This document shows positions 26,640-35,237 of a DNA stretch of 64,000 nt, piece by piece (within the stretch, counting starts at the first letter, position 1; the number at the start of each line of letters is the position of its first letter). The position numbers were made by a program, and so were the translations under genes. Location of the stretch: NCBI GenBank assembly GCA_016926115.1, contig JAFGPF010000064.1, positions 1-64,000 on the forward strand, read 5' to 3'. This DNA comes from Dehalococcoidales bacterium (lineage in GTDB: Bacteria > Chloroflexota > Dehalococcoidia > Dehalococcoidales > RBG-16-60-22). A model generated the notes under the pieces. It had not been told where the DNA came from. It saw only the letters and a list, made by a program, of their open reading frames with translations, and searched no databases.

Positions 26640-26778
26640 GAAAATGTGCCCCTCCTTTGTGCTTTCTCTGTGGTTCTTTACTATTAACTTATTCAATCAT
26701 ATATCACCCCCCTTTTGGTCGGCTGATTTTCACCAGTCTTTGCATACCGTTTGAGGACAATAAATATTCAGGTGCGTA

Positions 26779-26808
26779 ATTGTATATCTTCTTGGATTAA
26801 GAAGTCAA
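26779..26808 (-). promoter_or_regulatory. Promoter with overlapping palindrome for the ABC transporter operon
   Basis: On the minus strand TTGACT (26808-26803), 18 bases, then TACAAT (26784-26779). A perfect inverted repeat CTTCTT-GGATT-AAGAAG (26788-26804) fills the spacer and touches the -35, a good place for a repressor. The rest of the divergent 26640-26933 gap shows nothing else clear. Confidence 0.55.
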
Positions 26809-26933
26809 GCTGAAAAATATCCATATTGTGTGCAAATGTGAAAAGTTGATAAATCCGGTGCGAACTTGGCAGGATGCTGAAAATGGGAATAGAATGGAAA
26901 GGACGGATTTTTACGATATCAGGAGGGATATAT

Positions 26934-27812
26934 ATGAAAAGGACGGGAGTGTTCTATCACGATATCTGCGGCAGGCAGGCGTACAGCAGTTTAGCCATGG
27001 GGGTCGCGGAAGGCTTTCAAGGGATACAAAAAGAAGGGCTTTTTGACCTGCCGAACGTTACCTGGTACGAGTCCAGGCCGGCCAGGGAGGAGGAAATCGC
27101 CAGGCTGCATAGTAAGGACTGGATAGACCATGTCAGTAAGACACAGTGGTGGGAAGTATCGCTTTATTCGGTAGGCGGGATGCTGGGCGCGACGGAAAAG
27201 GTGCTGAAGGGGGAGATAGACAACGCCCTGGTAATCGCAGGGGTGGGGGGTCACCACGCCCACCGGGACAGCGCCTGGGGCGGCTGCTATTTCAACGTCA
27301 TCGGCCTGGGGATTCCGCATGCCCGGGCGTTATCGCTGGGGAAGCGGTTTGCCATCGTGGATACGGACACGCACCATGCCGACGGCGTGAGAGACCTTTA
27401 CCAGAACGACGAAGATATGCTGCACATATGTTTCTGCGATACTTTTTCATGGGTGTACGATTCCGACGACAGGCTGGAGAGCGATACCAAGTTCTGTTTT
27501 CCCCACGGGGCATCCGACGACGAGGAAATAGGTAATGTGGAAAGGGAAGTCCCGAAAAGAATCAGGGAATTCAAGCCGGAAATGATATACTGGCTGTGCG
27601 GTATGGACACCCACCGGGACAGCTACGGCACGGCGGCGCTGACGGAGAAGGCTTACCCCAGGCTGGCGAAGATTATGAAAGGGCTTGCCGACGAGTACTG
27701 CGGAGGCAGGCTGATTGTAAAGACATGCTGTAACGCCCGTCCTCCCGCCACGAGTTATGCGGTGCCGAGAATCGTGGGCTGTCTGGCGGAGACCGGGAAA
27801 TATCCCGAATAA
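26934..27812 (+). CDS. Histone-deacetylase-fold amidohydrolase (AcuC/HDAC superfamily)
   Basis: A 292-residue protein. The start at 26934 has AGGAGGG at good spacing. Active-site elements of the superfamily are present: the His pair in GVGGHHAH (107-108), the zinc motif VDTDTHHADG (Asp145, His147), and the third zinc acid Asp225 in GMDTHRDS. The usual catalytic Tyr motif GGY near the C-terminus is not evident; CCNARPPATSYAVPR occupies that region. Members deacetylate small amides such as acetylpolyamines or acetyl-lysine. The substrate here is unknown. It is divergent from the ABC operon and convergent with the FAD oxidase operon. Confidence 0.82.
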   Translation: MKRTGVFYHDICGRQAYSSLAMGVAEGFQGIQKEGLFDLPNVTWYESRPAREEEIARLHSKDWIDHVSKTQWWEVSLYSVGGMLGATEKVLKGEIDNALVIAGVGGHHAHRDSAWGGCYFNVIGLGIPHARALSLGKRFAIVDTDTHHADGVRDLYQNDEDMLHICFCDTFSWVYDSDDRLESDTKFCFPHGASDDEEIGNVEREVPKRIREFKPEMIYWLCGMDTHRDSYGTAALTEKAYPRLAKIMKGLADEYCGGRLIVKTCCNARPPATSYAVPRIVGCLAETGKYPE

Positions 27813-27839
27813 AAGCGTTACCCGAAGAGGTTAAAAACC

Positions 27840-27865
27840 GAGCCCCGGATGTTACACCGGGGCTC
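27840..27865 (-). terminator. Terminator between convergent genes
   Basis: A 9-bp perfect stem (GAGCCCCGG / CCGGGGCTC) with an 8-base loop. On the minus strand it is followed by GGTTTTTAAC, so it best serves the FAD oxidase operon; it may also act on the HDAC-like gene. Confidence 0.75.
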
Positions 27866-27908
27866 AATGATTTATGCTTATTGTTTGCTATGCTGCTTAT
27901 AGCTGCGG

Positions 27909-29378
27909 CTAGACGAGTGCGCCACCTTCCGGCGATACGCCGTTGGGGTCGAGCGTCTTCACGAGCTTCTGCCACCATTCATAGTAATTTGACAGGGCGG
28001 GACTTATCTCGTCTTGGGGTCCCATCGTGGAAGCGAAGTAGCGTTCTTTGAAAGCTCTCTCATTCTGCTCTTTTTGCCAGCCTTCTACGGCCGCCTTGGC
28101 TTCCGGGTTGGCAGGGCTGAACTTGCAGAAGATTTCCGTTTTACCTAGGTGACCCTGTTCAACACCCCATCCGAAGAATGCGCCGCCGTCGTCCACAATG
28201 AGGTTCTTTTCTATCAAGGGCTTCTTGGCTTCGCCGGCGCCGATTGCCCACTTGATGGTAAGATCGCGCTGTCCCATGATAGGAATCGAGTTGAAGGCTC
28301 CGCCGGGACGGAACGTCTCCCTGATGGAGGCGGATATCCGGGTGCACTGGGCCATGATGATTCCTTCAAGCTCGGGGTCTTCCATGGTCTTTAACGACTT
28401 CCCGTCGGCTTCGGCGACAATCGTCTCCAGGGTCTTCTTCTTGTATTCGAAGTCTGCCGTAGTGTCTCCGGCGATGATGACGAAGAAGCCGGGGCCTTGC
28501 ACTTCTTTATTCAGGCGGTTGAACATTGCTTCGTCTTCTTCATTACAGGTGGTGATATTCGCGGCTACCATAGCCACATTAAAGCCCATCAACTCGTAGC
28601 ATATTTCGTTTTCGCCGAGTTTGAGCTCCGCCTGCCACATTTTATCCACCGAGGGGAAGCTGTAATACCGCGCCATCATGTTGGCCGGTATCTCGCTGAG
28701 AACGTATTTCGGGGAATGTCCGGCTATCGGATATTCGGAGGGACCCGGCCAGTGGTAGAGCTTGACCGCGGCTTTGGTAAACACGCCCGGCGTCACGCCC
28801 GGCGGCACCGCGCTGGTGAGTATGCTCCTGATGGATGGGCCCGGCCCGTCGCCGCAGAACCACTCGTCCGAAGAGCCCAGCGAGCCCGACTTGACGATGT
28901 CTCCTTCCGGGGTTATCCATTCAATAGCCAGGTGGTTGCGGTCATCGCCGCTCGTGGTCTGGTCCATATGCCCATGACCGCGGAGCATTGCCGTACAGTT
29001 GGTCCCGGCGCCCTTGATGCAGAAGTTCAAGCCCCGCTTGAACAGTTCCGCCTGGAGTTCCGCCGAGATTACGTAGGGTTCAACCACGGCATACATGTTT
29101 TTCTCGTTGATTTCAACGATGCGGTTCATCCTGCGCAGGTCCATCAGGATGATACCCTTGGGGAACATACCGGACCAGCCCGTGCAGATAGGCCGGAATT
29201 GCAGCTTGTGCTTGTTGCACAGCTTGACCAGCGCCTGGACTTCCGCCGTGTTGCCGGGGAGGATTATCGCCGCGAAATCCGTTCCGTAATATGCAGGCAT
29301 GATTGCCGGGTCGTCACAGATATTCTCCTCTCCCACCACATCTTCAAATTCTTTATATATTTCTTTGCTTAAAGCCAT
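27909..29378 (-). CDS. FAD-linked oxidase (vanillyl-alcohol oxidase/GlcD superfamily)
   Basis: A 489-residue flavoprotein with a PCMH-type FAD domain in the first ~230 residues: YYGTDFAAIILPGNTAEVQALV, then CTGWSGMFPKGIILMDLRRMNRIVEIN, which is the dinucleotide-binding loop region. The GTNCTAMLRGHGHMD block replaces the usual G-G--Y--YG segment. The C-terminal cap ends ...YEWWQKLVKTLDPNGV, like the end of FAD-oxidase C domains. It is the third gene of an operon with an HdrD-like protein and a second FAD oxidase. Relatives oxidise glycolate, lactate or p-cresol-type phenols; the substrate is not decided. Confidence 0.8.
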   Translation of the reverse strand: MALSKEIYKEFEDVVGEENICDDPAIMPAYYGTDFAAIILPGNTAEVQALVKLCNKHKLQFRPICTGWSGMFPKGIILMDLRRMNRIVEINEKNMYAVVEPYVISAELQAELFKRGLNFCIKGAGTNCTAMLRGHGHMDQTTSGDDRNHLAIEWITPEGDIVKSGSLGSSDEWFCGDGPGPSIRSILTSAVPPGVTPGVFTKAAVKLYHWPGPSEYPIAGHSPKYVLSEIPANMMARYYSFPSVDKMWQAELKLGENEICYELMGFNVAMVAANITTCNEEDEAMFNRLNKEVQGPGFFVIIAGDTTADFEYKKKTLETIVAEADGKSLKTMEDPELEGIIMAQCTRISASIRETFRPGGAFNSIPIMGQRDLTIKWAIGAGEAKKPLIEKNLIVDDGGAFFGWGVEQGHLGKTEIFCKFSPANPEAKAAVEGWQKEQNERAFKERYFASTMGPQDEISPALSNYYEWWQKLVKTLDPNGVSPEGGALV

Positions 29379-29397
29379 GATACATCGACCACCTTTC

Positions 29398-30666
29398 TTA
29401 GATTGCCTTTTCCACGAGTTCGACGATATCGTATACCTTCATGGCGCTGCCGCTTTCCTTAATGGCTTCGTTGAAGGTTTTCTCGCACCAGGGGCAGGCG
29501 GTAACGAGCGCCTCGGCGCCGGTGGATACGGCTTCTTCGATTCTCTTTCCTGCCGTCCACACGGCGAACGCGGGGTTCGACTCGTTGACGCCGCCGCCGG
29601 CGCCGCAGCACCAGGCGTATTCCTTGATGCGGGTCATTTCCGTGAGTTTCAGACCGGGAATGCTCTTGAGTACGTCACGGGGCGGTTCGTAGACGCCTTT
29701 GGTGCCGCGCCGGTATTCCTTGGGCGGGTCGAAGACGAACTTATCGCCCGGTATTTTTTTGCCTTCCCAGTGTACCCACGGCTCGCCCAGCCTGCCGAGG
29801 CGGCACGGGTCGTGGTACGTGACGGAGATGTCCACCTTCTTACGCGGCTTCAGTTTGCCTTCTTTAATCAGTCTGTCAATGTACTCCGAGATATGGAGCA
29901 CTTCCAGGTCGCCCTTCAGCTTGTATTTATCGTAGAGCACCTTGAAAGCCTCGTAGCCGTCGGCGCAACTGGTAACCAGCGTCTTGACGCCGGCTTTCTT
30001 AATCATCGCCATGTTCTTCTTGGCCTGCTTGAGGAAATCTTCCGGGTAGCCCATCTGGTAGGCACGCCCGCCGCAGCAGGTCTCCGCGTTGCCGGCGATG
30101 CCGAAGTTCACGCCCGCCTTCTGTAGTATCTTGACGGTGGCTTTAGCCAGCTTCTGCATGTTCTTGTCGTAGCTGGTCAGACAGCCGACGTGATAAAGCA
30201 CGTCTACTTTCTCTTTGGTGGCGTCCTTCAGCTTCAGTCCGGCCGCCCAGTCGCCGCGCTTGCCCTTGGCGCCGGGTACCATGTTGCCGGTCTTGCGCAG
30301 GTTGGCGATGACTTTTTCCAGCGCGGGATTGGTCTTGCCGTCCTCGACGCATTTAATCCTGAACTCGGCGATAGGCTGGAGGACTTCCATGTCCATGGCG
30401 TAGTTGCACGAGACGCCGCAGGCGCCGCACAACTGGCAATTATAGACAACATCCAGGAGTTTATCCGTGTATTTAAATCCGTCTTTCAGCATCGCCGCCG
30501 CGATGTTTATTCTGCCGCCGGCCGAGTAGGCATGGAAATTATATCTGGCTATGCTGGGACATGCGTAGGAATAATCGGACCCCTTGATCTTCTGCATCGG
30601 TATAAACTTGCAGGCCGAACACCGGCAGCACATCCCCAAATCGCCCTGATAATCTGCTAGTGCCAT
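29398..30666 (-). CDS. HdrD/GlcF-like Fe-S protein with two CCG domains
   Basis: A 422-residue protein. The N-terminal part has CCRCSACKFIP and, about 75 residues later, CQLCGACGVSCNYA, resembling two 4Fe-4S groups (the first irregular). Two cysteine-rich CCG domains follow: the first with HVGCLTSY and ETCCGGRAYQMG, the second with HDPCRLGR, EYAWCCGAGGG and CPWCEK. Such proteins accept electrons from flavoproteins and pass them to quinone or disulfides. It sits between two FAD oxidases, 19 bases from one and 49 from the other, so the three products probably form one complex. It has no membrane helix. Confidence 0.87.
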   Translation of the reverse strand: MALADYQGDLGMCCRCSACKFIPMQKIKGSDYSYACPSIARYNFHAYSAGGRINIAAAMLKDGFKYTDKLLDVVYNCQLCGACGVSCNYAMDMEVLQPIAEFRIKCVEDGKTNPALEKVIANLRKTGNMVPGAKGKRGDWAAGLKLKDATKEKVDVLYHVGCLTSYDKNMQKLAKATVKILQKAGVNFGIAGNAETCCGGRAYQMGYPEDFLKQAKKNMAMIKKAGVKTLVTSCADGYEAFKVLYDKYKLKGDLEVLHISEYIDRLIKEGKLKPRKKVDISVTYHDPCRLGRLGEPWVHWEGKKIPGDKFVFDPPKEYRRGTKGVYEPPRDVLKSIPGLKLTEMTRIKEYAWCCGAGGGVNESNPAFAVWTAGKRIEEAVSTGAEALVTACPWCEKTFNEAIKESGSAMKVYDIVELVEKAI

Positions 30667-30715
30667 CTTCGCTCCCTCCTGATTCTATTTAGTGATAATC
30701 TGTTGATTTTCATGG

Positions 30716-32182
30716 TTAAAAGCACACTTTCCCGGGATTCATGATATAGTTGGGGTCGAACATGTTCTTGAGTTTTTTCAACACGGCAACGGTAGCCGCG
30801 TCCCGGTTGATAATCATCCCGGCATTCTCGCCGTAAGGTCTGGAGAAGAATGCGCCGTTATCCATCAAACCTTTGACAGCCGAGGTGGCCAACCCCTTGA
30901 CGCGGTTTGCCTCGCTCGCATTAGCGGGGTCGTAAAACAGGTTGAACTCGCAGTGACAGCCGGTGCCCTGTACTATCGGCTGGATGTAAACACCCATATC
31001 CGAGGCGGAGTAGCTGGCTTTTTCTGCCAGGTCGTACATGGTTTCCAGCTGACCTCCGAGTTTATCATTGATGGTCAGGTAGGGTATGTCCTCGCAGGCG
31101 CCTTTGTAGCGGAGCTTCCAGTAGGGCTCGGTTGATGGTTTCTGGATTACCTTTAATATCTCGTTCGCCGAGACCCCGCCGACCGATTTGACGGCTTCAA
31201 TACCCAGCCTCCGGGTGATATCGGTGATGCCCTTGACATGAGCGCTGATTCTTTCATCCGCGAAATACTCGTAGCCGGCTACGGTGTAGAAAAGCACCCA
31301 GGCGGGCAACCCATCCTTGAGGTTCTGATAGTCCGCGGGCCATTTCTTCGCCAGGATAGCCGCCAGGTTGGTGTTATTGAGGATGAAGCACTCGTTGACC
31401 ATTCTGAGTCTGACCATCCAGGAGGCCATCTCGACCAGAGTATCGACGGTATCGGCACCGACCACGAAGGGCTCTTCCTGGCTGGGGAGCAGTTCACATC
31501 TCATCGATGCCCAGGTTACGATGCCTATGGTCCCCTGCGCCCCCTGGACGAGCCTGTGCCAGGAAGCCACGCCGGGACCGTAAGGCGCTTTCTGCACGCC
31601 CCCGACAGCCCATTGTTCCTTTACCGTGCCCGGTCCTGCCGCCTGCCCGGTGCGGAATTCGTCGCCGCAGCCGAAGATTACCTCGATGCAGGCAAGCGGG
31701 TCAGAGATATCCCACTGGTACTTGGGCATTGTAACCGGTTCTCTCTCCAGCAGGCTGCCGATAACGGTCTTCGACTTCCTGGGAAGGAGCGGCATATTGA
31801 GCCTGATGCCCTCTTTTTTCGCCGCCGCTATGAGTTCGCCGAAGGTCACGCCCGGCTCGACCATGGCGACCCGGCGCGCCCGGTCGACATTGATAATTTT
31901 TTTCATCTTGCTCAAATCGACGATAATCGCCCCGCCGATGCCGGGGACGGTATCGCCCCGGAAATGCGGGGGGCCCGAACTCACCGGTACCAGCGGCGTT
32001 TTGGACTTGTTAGCCAGGTTAACAATTTTCTGAACTTCGCCGGCGTTTTTTGGTCTGACCACGCACACGGGCTTGATTGCATTGACGAAACTCACGTCTT
32101 TTGAGTATCCGTCCAGTACAGCCTGGTCGTAGGTCACGTTGCCGGCGCCGACAATTTTCACCAGCTTCGCTTTTTCAATCAT
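30716..32182 (-). CDS. FAD-linked oxidase (GlcD/D-lactate dehydrogenase-like)
   Basis: A 488-residue flavoprotein. The FAD domain carries KPVCVVRPKNAGEVQKIVNLAN, then PLVPVSSGPPHFRGDTVPG and IIVDLSKMKKIINVD, the standard GlcD signature order. The C-terminal domain ends LKKLKNMFDPNYIMNPGK, typical of FAD-oxidase C domains. It is distantly related to the protein at 27909-29378. First gene of the transcript, with a promoter about 120 bases upstream. With the HdrD-like protein it could oxidise a 2-hydroxy acid or a phenolic substrate and feed electrons onward. Confidence 0.85.
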   Translation of the reverse strand: MIEKAKLVKIVGAGNVTYDQAVLDGYSKDVSFVNAIKPVCVVRPKNAGEVQKIVNLANKSKTPLVPVSSGPPHFRGDTVPGIGGAIIVDLSKMKKIINVDRARRVAMVEPGVTFGELIAAAKKEGIRLNMPLLPRKSKTVIGSLLEREPVTMPKYQWDISDPLACIEVIFGCGDEFRTGQAAGPGTVKEQWAVGGVQKAPYGPGVASWHRLVQGAQGTIGIVTWASMRCELLPSQEEPFVVGADTVDTLVEMASWMVRLRMVNECFILNNTNLAAILAKKWPADYQNLKDGLPAWVLFYTVAGYEYFADERISAHVKGITDITRRLGIEAVKSVGGVSANEILKVIQKPSTEPYWKLRYKGACEDIPYLTINDKLGGQLETMYDLAEKASYSASDMGVYIQPIVQGTGCHCEFNLFYDPANASEANRVKGLATSAVKGLMDNGAFFSRPYGENAGMIINRDAATVAVLKKLKNMFDPNYIMNPGKVCF

Positions 32183-32311
32183 TTTTGCCCCCTTTCGCTT
32201 TCTGATGTAATGAGTGGTTCGGTCTGAAGGAATATACTGGTGTTGTTGATTTTAGCCTGTTTTTAGAAGTTGGTTCTCCTGTATCCGTCTGAAAAAATTG
32301 CGTACCAAATT

Positions 32312-32341
32312 ATAGTATTCCGCTTTGTACAACAATGTCAA
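32312..32341 (-). promoter_or_regulatory. Promoter of the FAD oxidase/HdrD-like operon
   Basis: On the minus strand TTGACA (32341-32336), 18 bases, then TACTAT (32317-32312); an overlapping TATAAT (32314-32309) lies at 21 bases. The leader to the ATG at 32182 would be about 120 bases. Confidence 0.6.
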
Positions 32342-32588
32342 GTAAAAAAAGGGGATTAATAGTCGTGATACGAATAGTGATGAAATATTCGGCTTGAACA
32401 GGAAAGAAACGGTTAGATATTGTATTAACGACGGGAAATTGATTTTCAAATCTCGTAAGTAATATAATCACGTGTAACCGGGCGGAATATCACATTTTGA
32501 TTTACTTATACCGGGGAATACAGGTGCCCGGTTATTTTCTATAAATCGCATATCAGGTTGATAGTTGCAGACAGGAGGATACGTACCC
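32342..32588. other. Intergenic region upstream of the AthL-like gene
   Basis: AT-rich, no gene seen. A short inverted repeat ACCGGG-N11-CCCGGT (32510-32532) followed by TTATTTTCT lies 57 bases before the ATG and could act as an attenuator-like hairpin. I could not find a convincing plus-strand promoter. Confidence 0.3.
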
Positions 32589-35225
32589 ATGTCAGATAAA
32601 AAAAGCAAGGTGAAAAAAAACAGCGGGGTGAAAACACTGACCCGGAGCATGGGCTTTCTGGGACTGCCCGGGGGCGGCGCCGAGGGGGTGGTGGACGTCA
32701 AGGAGGGCAGGATAGTGAGAATCAGGCCGCTGCACTATGACTGGCAGTACGACAGGAAGCACCTCAAGCCCTGGAAAATCGAGAAGAACGGCAGGACCTT
32801 CGAGCCGCTGATGAAAACGCTGCCGGGGACATTCTCGCTGGCATATAAAAAACGGGTGTATTCCCCAAATCGCATCAAGTACCCCCTGAAGAGAGTGGAC
32901 TTCGACCCCGACGGCGAGAGAAACCCGCAGAACCGGGGTAAAAGCAAGTACAAGAGAATCTCGTGGGACGAAGCCACGGATATAATCGCCGGTGAGATAA
33001 AGAGGATACATAAAGAGTACGGACCGGAGGCGATACTGACCCAGCAGGAGGGGCACGGGGAGAACAAGTGGCTGCAGGGTCCGCACGGGATGCCGACGCT
33101 GCTGCTCAAGAAGATGGGCGGCTACACTCAGCAAATCAGGAACGCGGACAGCTGGGAGGGGTGGTACTACGGGGCCGAGCATGTCTGGGGACAGGGGCTT
33201 TACGGGCACTATTTCCCGGCGGACAACGTTATTAAAGATATCATCGACCACTCTTCGCTGCTGCTGGTCTGGGGCGGCGACCCCGAGACGACTACCTGGG
33301 GGTTCTGCGGACAGCTTGCCAGCCGGGTCTCTTATTTCTGGTCGGAAATAGGCATCAAGCAGGTGTATATCTGCCCGGAGCTGAATTACGGCGCCGCCGT
33401 CCATGCGGATAAATGGATTCCGGTGCTGCCCAACACCGACGCCGCCATGCAGCTGGCGATAATTTACACCTGGATAAAGGAAGGCACGTACGAAAAAGAG
33501 TACGTGGACACCCACACGGTGGGGTTTGATAAGGTGAAGGCCTATATCACGGGGGAGGAGGACGGTGTGCCCAAGTCGCCGGAATGGGCTTCTCCCAAGT
33601 GCGGCGTGCCGGAGTGGACCATCAAGGCGCTGGCGAGGGAGTTCGCCGAGAGAATAACGTCGATAGTCCATTTCTTCGGGGGCGGTTTCATCCGGGGTCC
33701 CTGGTCCAGCGAGCCAGCGCGGCTGGAATGCATCATGCTGGGCATGCAGGGACTGGGCGGTCCCGGCGTGCACCAGTGCCAGGTGACGTGGCATGGCATG
33801 CCGAGGAGCGAGAAGGCACCGGAGAACCGGATGTTCACCTTCGGGGCGGTAGCCACGGGGGCAGGCTGGCAGATGGACAACCGGGTGGCTTACCCGATGA
33901 CAGGCAACAGCCGCGTCAGCCAGAAACAGTTTTTCCCCAAGACCAAGTTTCATGAGGCAATCCTTAATCCCCCCATCTCGTGGTACGGCAAGAGCCAGTG
34001 CTCGGCGCCGCCGGAAGACCAGTTCATCAAGTATACCTATCCGGCGGAGGGTTGCTCGGAGATACATATGGTCTGGAGCGACTCCGTGTGCATGACCACT
34101 TGCTGGCACGAAGGGATGAAGACGCTGGAAGTGTTCCGTAACCCCAAGATAGAGTTCGTCGTTCACCAGCACCCGTGGCTGGAAAACGACTGTTTCTGCG
34201 CGGATATCATCCTGCCCGCCTGCACCACCTACGAGGTGGACGACATGATGCCGAACTACTGGCCCGGTCTGCAGTTCAACAACATCATGTACCAGAAGCA
34301 GGCGGTAAAGCCGATAGGCGAGTCCATGAGCGACTATAATATTACGCTGGCGATAGCCAGGAAGCTGGGCATGGAGGAGGAAGTAACCGAGGGCAAGAGC
34401 CTGGACGAGTGGATGAAGTGGACTTACGACAATATGGACTTATCCGACCGTATTGGCTGGGAGGACCTGAAAGAGAAGGGGTACTATGTTTTTCCGACGG
34501 CCGACGGCTGGGAGAAAGACTCGCCCGGGCTCAGGAAATTTTATGAAGACCCCGAGAAGAACCCCCTCAAGACGCCGACCGGCAAGCTGGAGTTCTACTC
34601 GGCGAGGCTGGCCGAACATTTCCCAGACGACGAGGAAAGACCGCCGATTCCCAAGTGGATTGAAAAGGGCGTGACCCACGACGAGAGGATTTCCAGCACG
34701 AGGGCGAAGAAGTACCCGCTGCTGATGATGTCCAACCACGGCAGGTGGCGGATGCACGCCCAGTGCGACGATATAACCTGGACGAGGGAAATCCCCACGT
34801 GCAAGGTCAGGGCATGGGACGGCTACATGTACGAGCCTCTCTGGCTCAATCCGCAGACCGCCGCCGCCAGGGGGATAAAGGATGGGGACATCGTCAGGGC
34901 ATACAATGAGAGGGGTTCCGTCCTCTGTGGGGCGAGGGTATGGGAGAGGATGATGCCCGGCGTGGCATACGTCGACCACGGGTCGAGGGTGGACTGGATA
35001 GTGCCGGGAAAGCTCGACCGCGGTGGCGCCATCAACCTCATCTCCCCGGCCAAGACGGTCTCCAAGAACTGCCCCGGCATGGCCAGCAGCGGTTACCTGG
35101 CGGAAGTCGAAAAGGTAAGTATGGCCCAAATGGGAGAGTGGCAGAAGCAGTACCCCGAGGCATTCGAAAGGGAGTACGACCCCGCTTCCGGCCTGCGTTT
35201 TAACGCCTGGATTAAGGAAGGCTAG
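32589..35225 (+). CDS. Molybdopterin oxidoreductase, AthL (pyrogallol transhydroxylase)-like, no N-terminal Fe-S cluster
   Basis: An 878-residue DMSO-reductase-family protein; the ATG at 32589 has AGGAGG upstream. The N-terminus lacks the cysteine motif of most relatives. As I recall the transhydroxylase large subunit of Pelobacter acidigallici (~875 residues), many blocks match: PDGERNPQ-RG, YERISWDEATDI-like, DSWEGW, SSDPET-like, PVGESMSDY-like and the end IKDGDIVRAYNERGSV. Ser188 in NADSWEGW would be the Mo ligand, with Asp187 and His156 matching active-site residues. The catalytic Tyr region (HQCQVTWHGMPRSEKAPENR) does not obviously align, so the reaction may differ. No Fe-S beta subunit is adjacent; a second molybdoenzyme follows by 12 bases. 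Confidence 0.82.
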   Translation: MSDKKSKVKKNSGVKTLTRSMGFLGLPGGGAEGVVDVKEGRIVRIRPLHYDWQYDRKHLKPWKIEKNGRTFEPLMKTLPGTFSLAYKKRVYSPNRIKYPLKRVDFDPDGERNPQNRGKSKYKRISWDEATDIIAGEIKRIHKEYGPEAILTQQEGHGENKWLQGPHGMPTLLLKKMGGYTQQIRNADSWEGWYYGAEHVWGQGLYGHYFPADNVIKDIIDHSSLLLVWGGDPETTTWGFCGQLASRVSYFWSEIGIKQVYICPELNYGAAVHADKWIPVLPNTDAAMQLAIIYTWIKEGTYEKEYVDTHTVGFDKVKAYITGEEDGVPKSPEWASPKCGVPEWTIKALAREFAERITSIVHFFGGGFIRGPWSSEPARLECIMLGMQGLGGPGVHQCQVTWHGMPRSEKAPENRMFTFGAVATGAGWQMDNRVAYPMTGNSRVSQKQFFPKTKFHEAILNPPISWYGKSQCSAPPEDQFIKYTYPAEGCSEIHMVWSDSVCMTTCWHEGMKTLEVFRNPKIEFVVHQHPWLENDCFCADIILPACTTYEVDDMMPNYWPGLQFNNIMYQKQAVKPIGESMSDYNITLAIARKLGMEEEVTEGKSLDEWMKWTYDNMDLSDRIGWEDLKEKGYYVFPTADGWEKDSPGLRKFYEDPEKNPLKTPTGKLEFYSARLAEHFPDDEERPPIPKWIEKGVTHDERISSTRAKKYPLLMMSNHGRWRMHAQCDDITWTREIPTCKVRAWDGYMYEPLWLNPQTAAARGIKDGDIVRAYNERGSVLCGARVWERMMPGVAYVDHGSRVDWIVPGKLDRGGAINLISPAKTVSKNCPGMASSGYLAEVEKVSMAQMGEWQKQYPEAFEREYDPASGLRFNAWIKEG

Positions 35226-35237
35226 AAAGAGGTAGAT

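Noticed and set aside
26828..27046. Alternative small plus-strand frame at the HDAC-like gene start
   Set aside because: The HDAC-like frame has the AGGAGG site and zinc motifs; the other frame has neither.
27840..27865. Terminator for the plus-strand HDAC-like gene only
   Set aside because: The T-rich stretch follows the stem on the minus strand, so it mainly serves the FAD oxidase operon.
32252..32449. Possible 65-codon minus-strand gene upstream of the FAD oxidase operon
   Set aside because: It overlaps the TTGACA/TACTAT promoter and has the AT-driven, hydrophobic composition of chance frames.
32592..34172. 526-codon antisense frame opposite the AthL-like gene
   Set aside because: The plus-strand frame shows clear family conservation; the antisense product has no recognisable motif.
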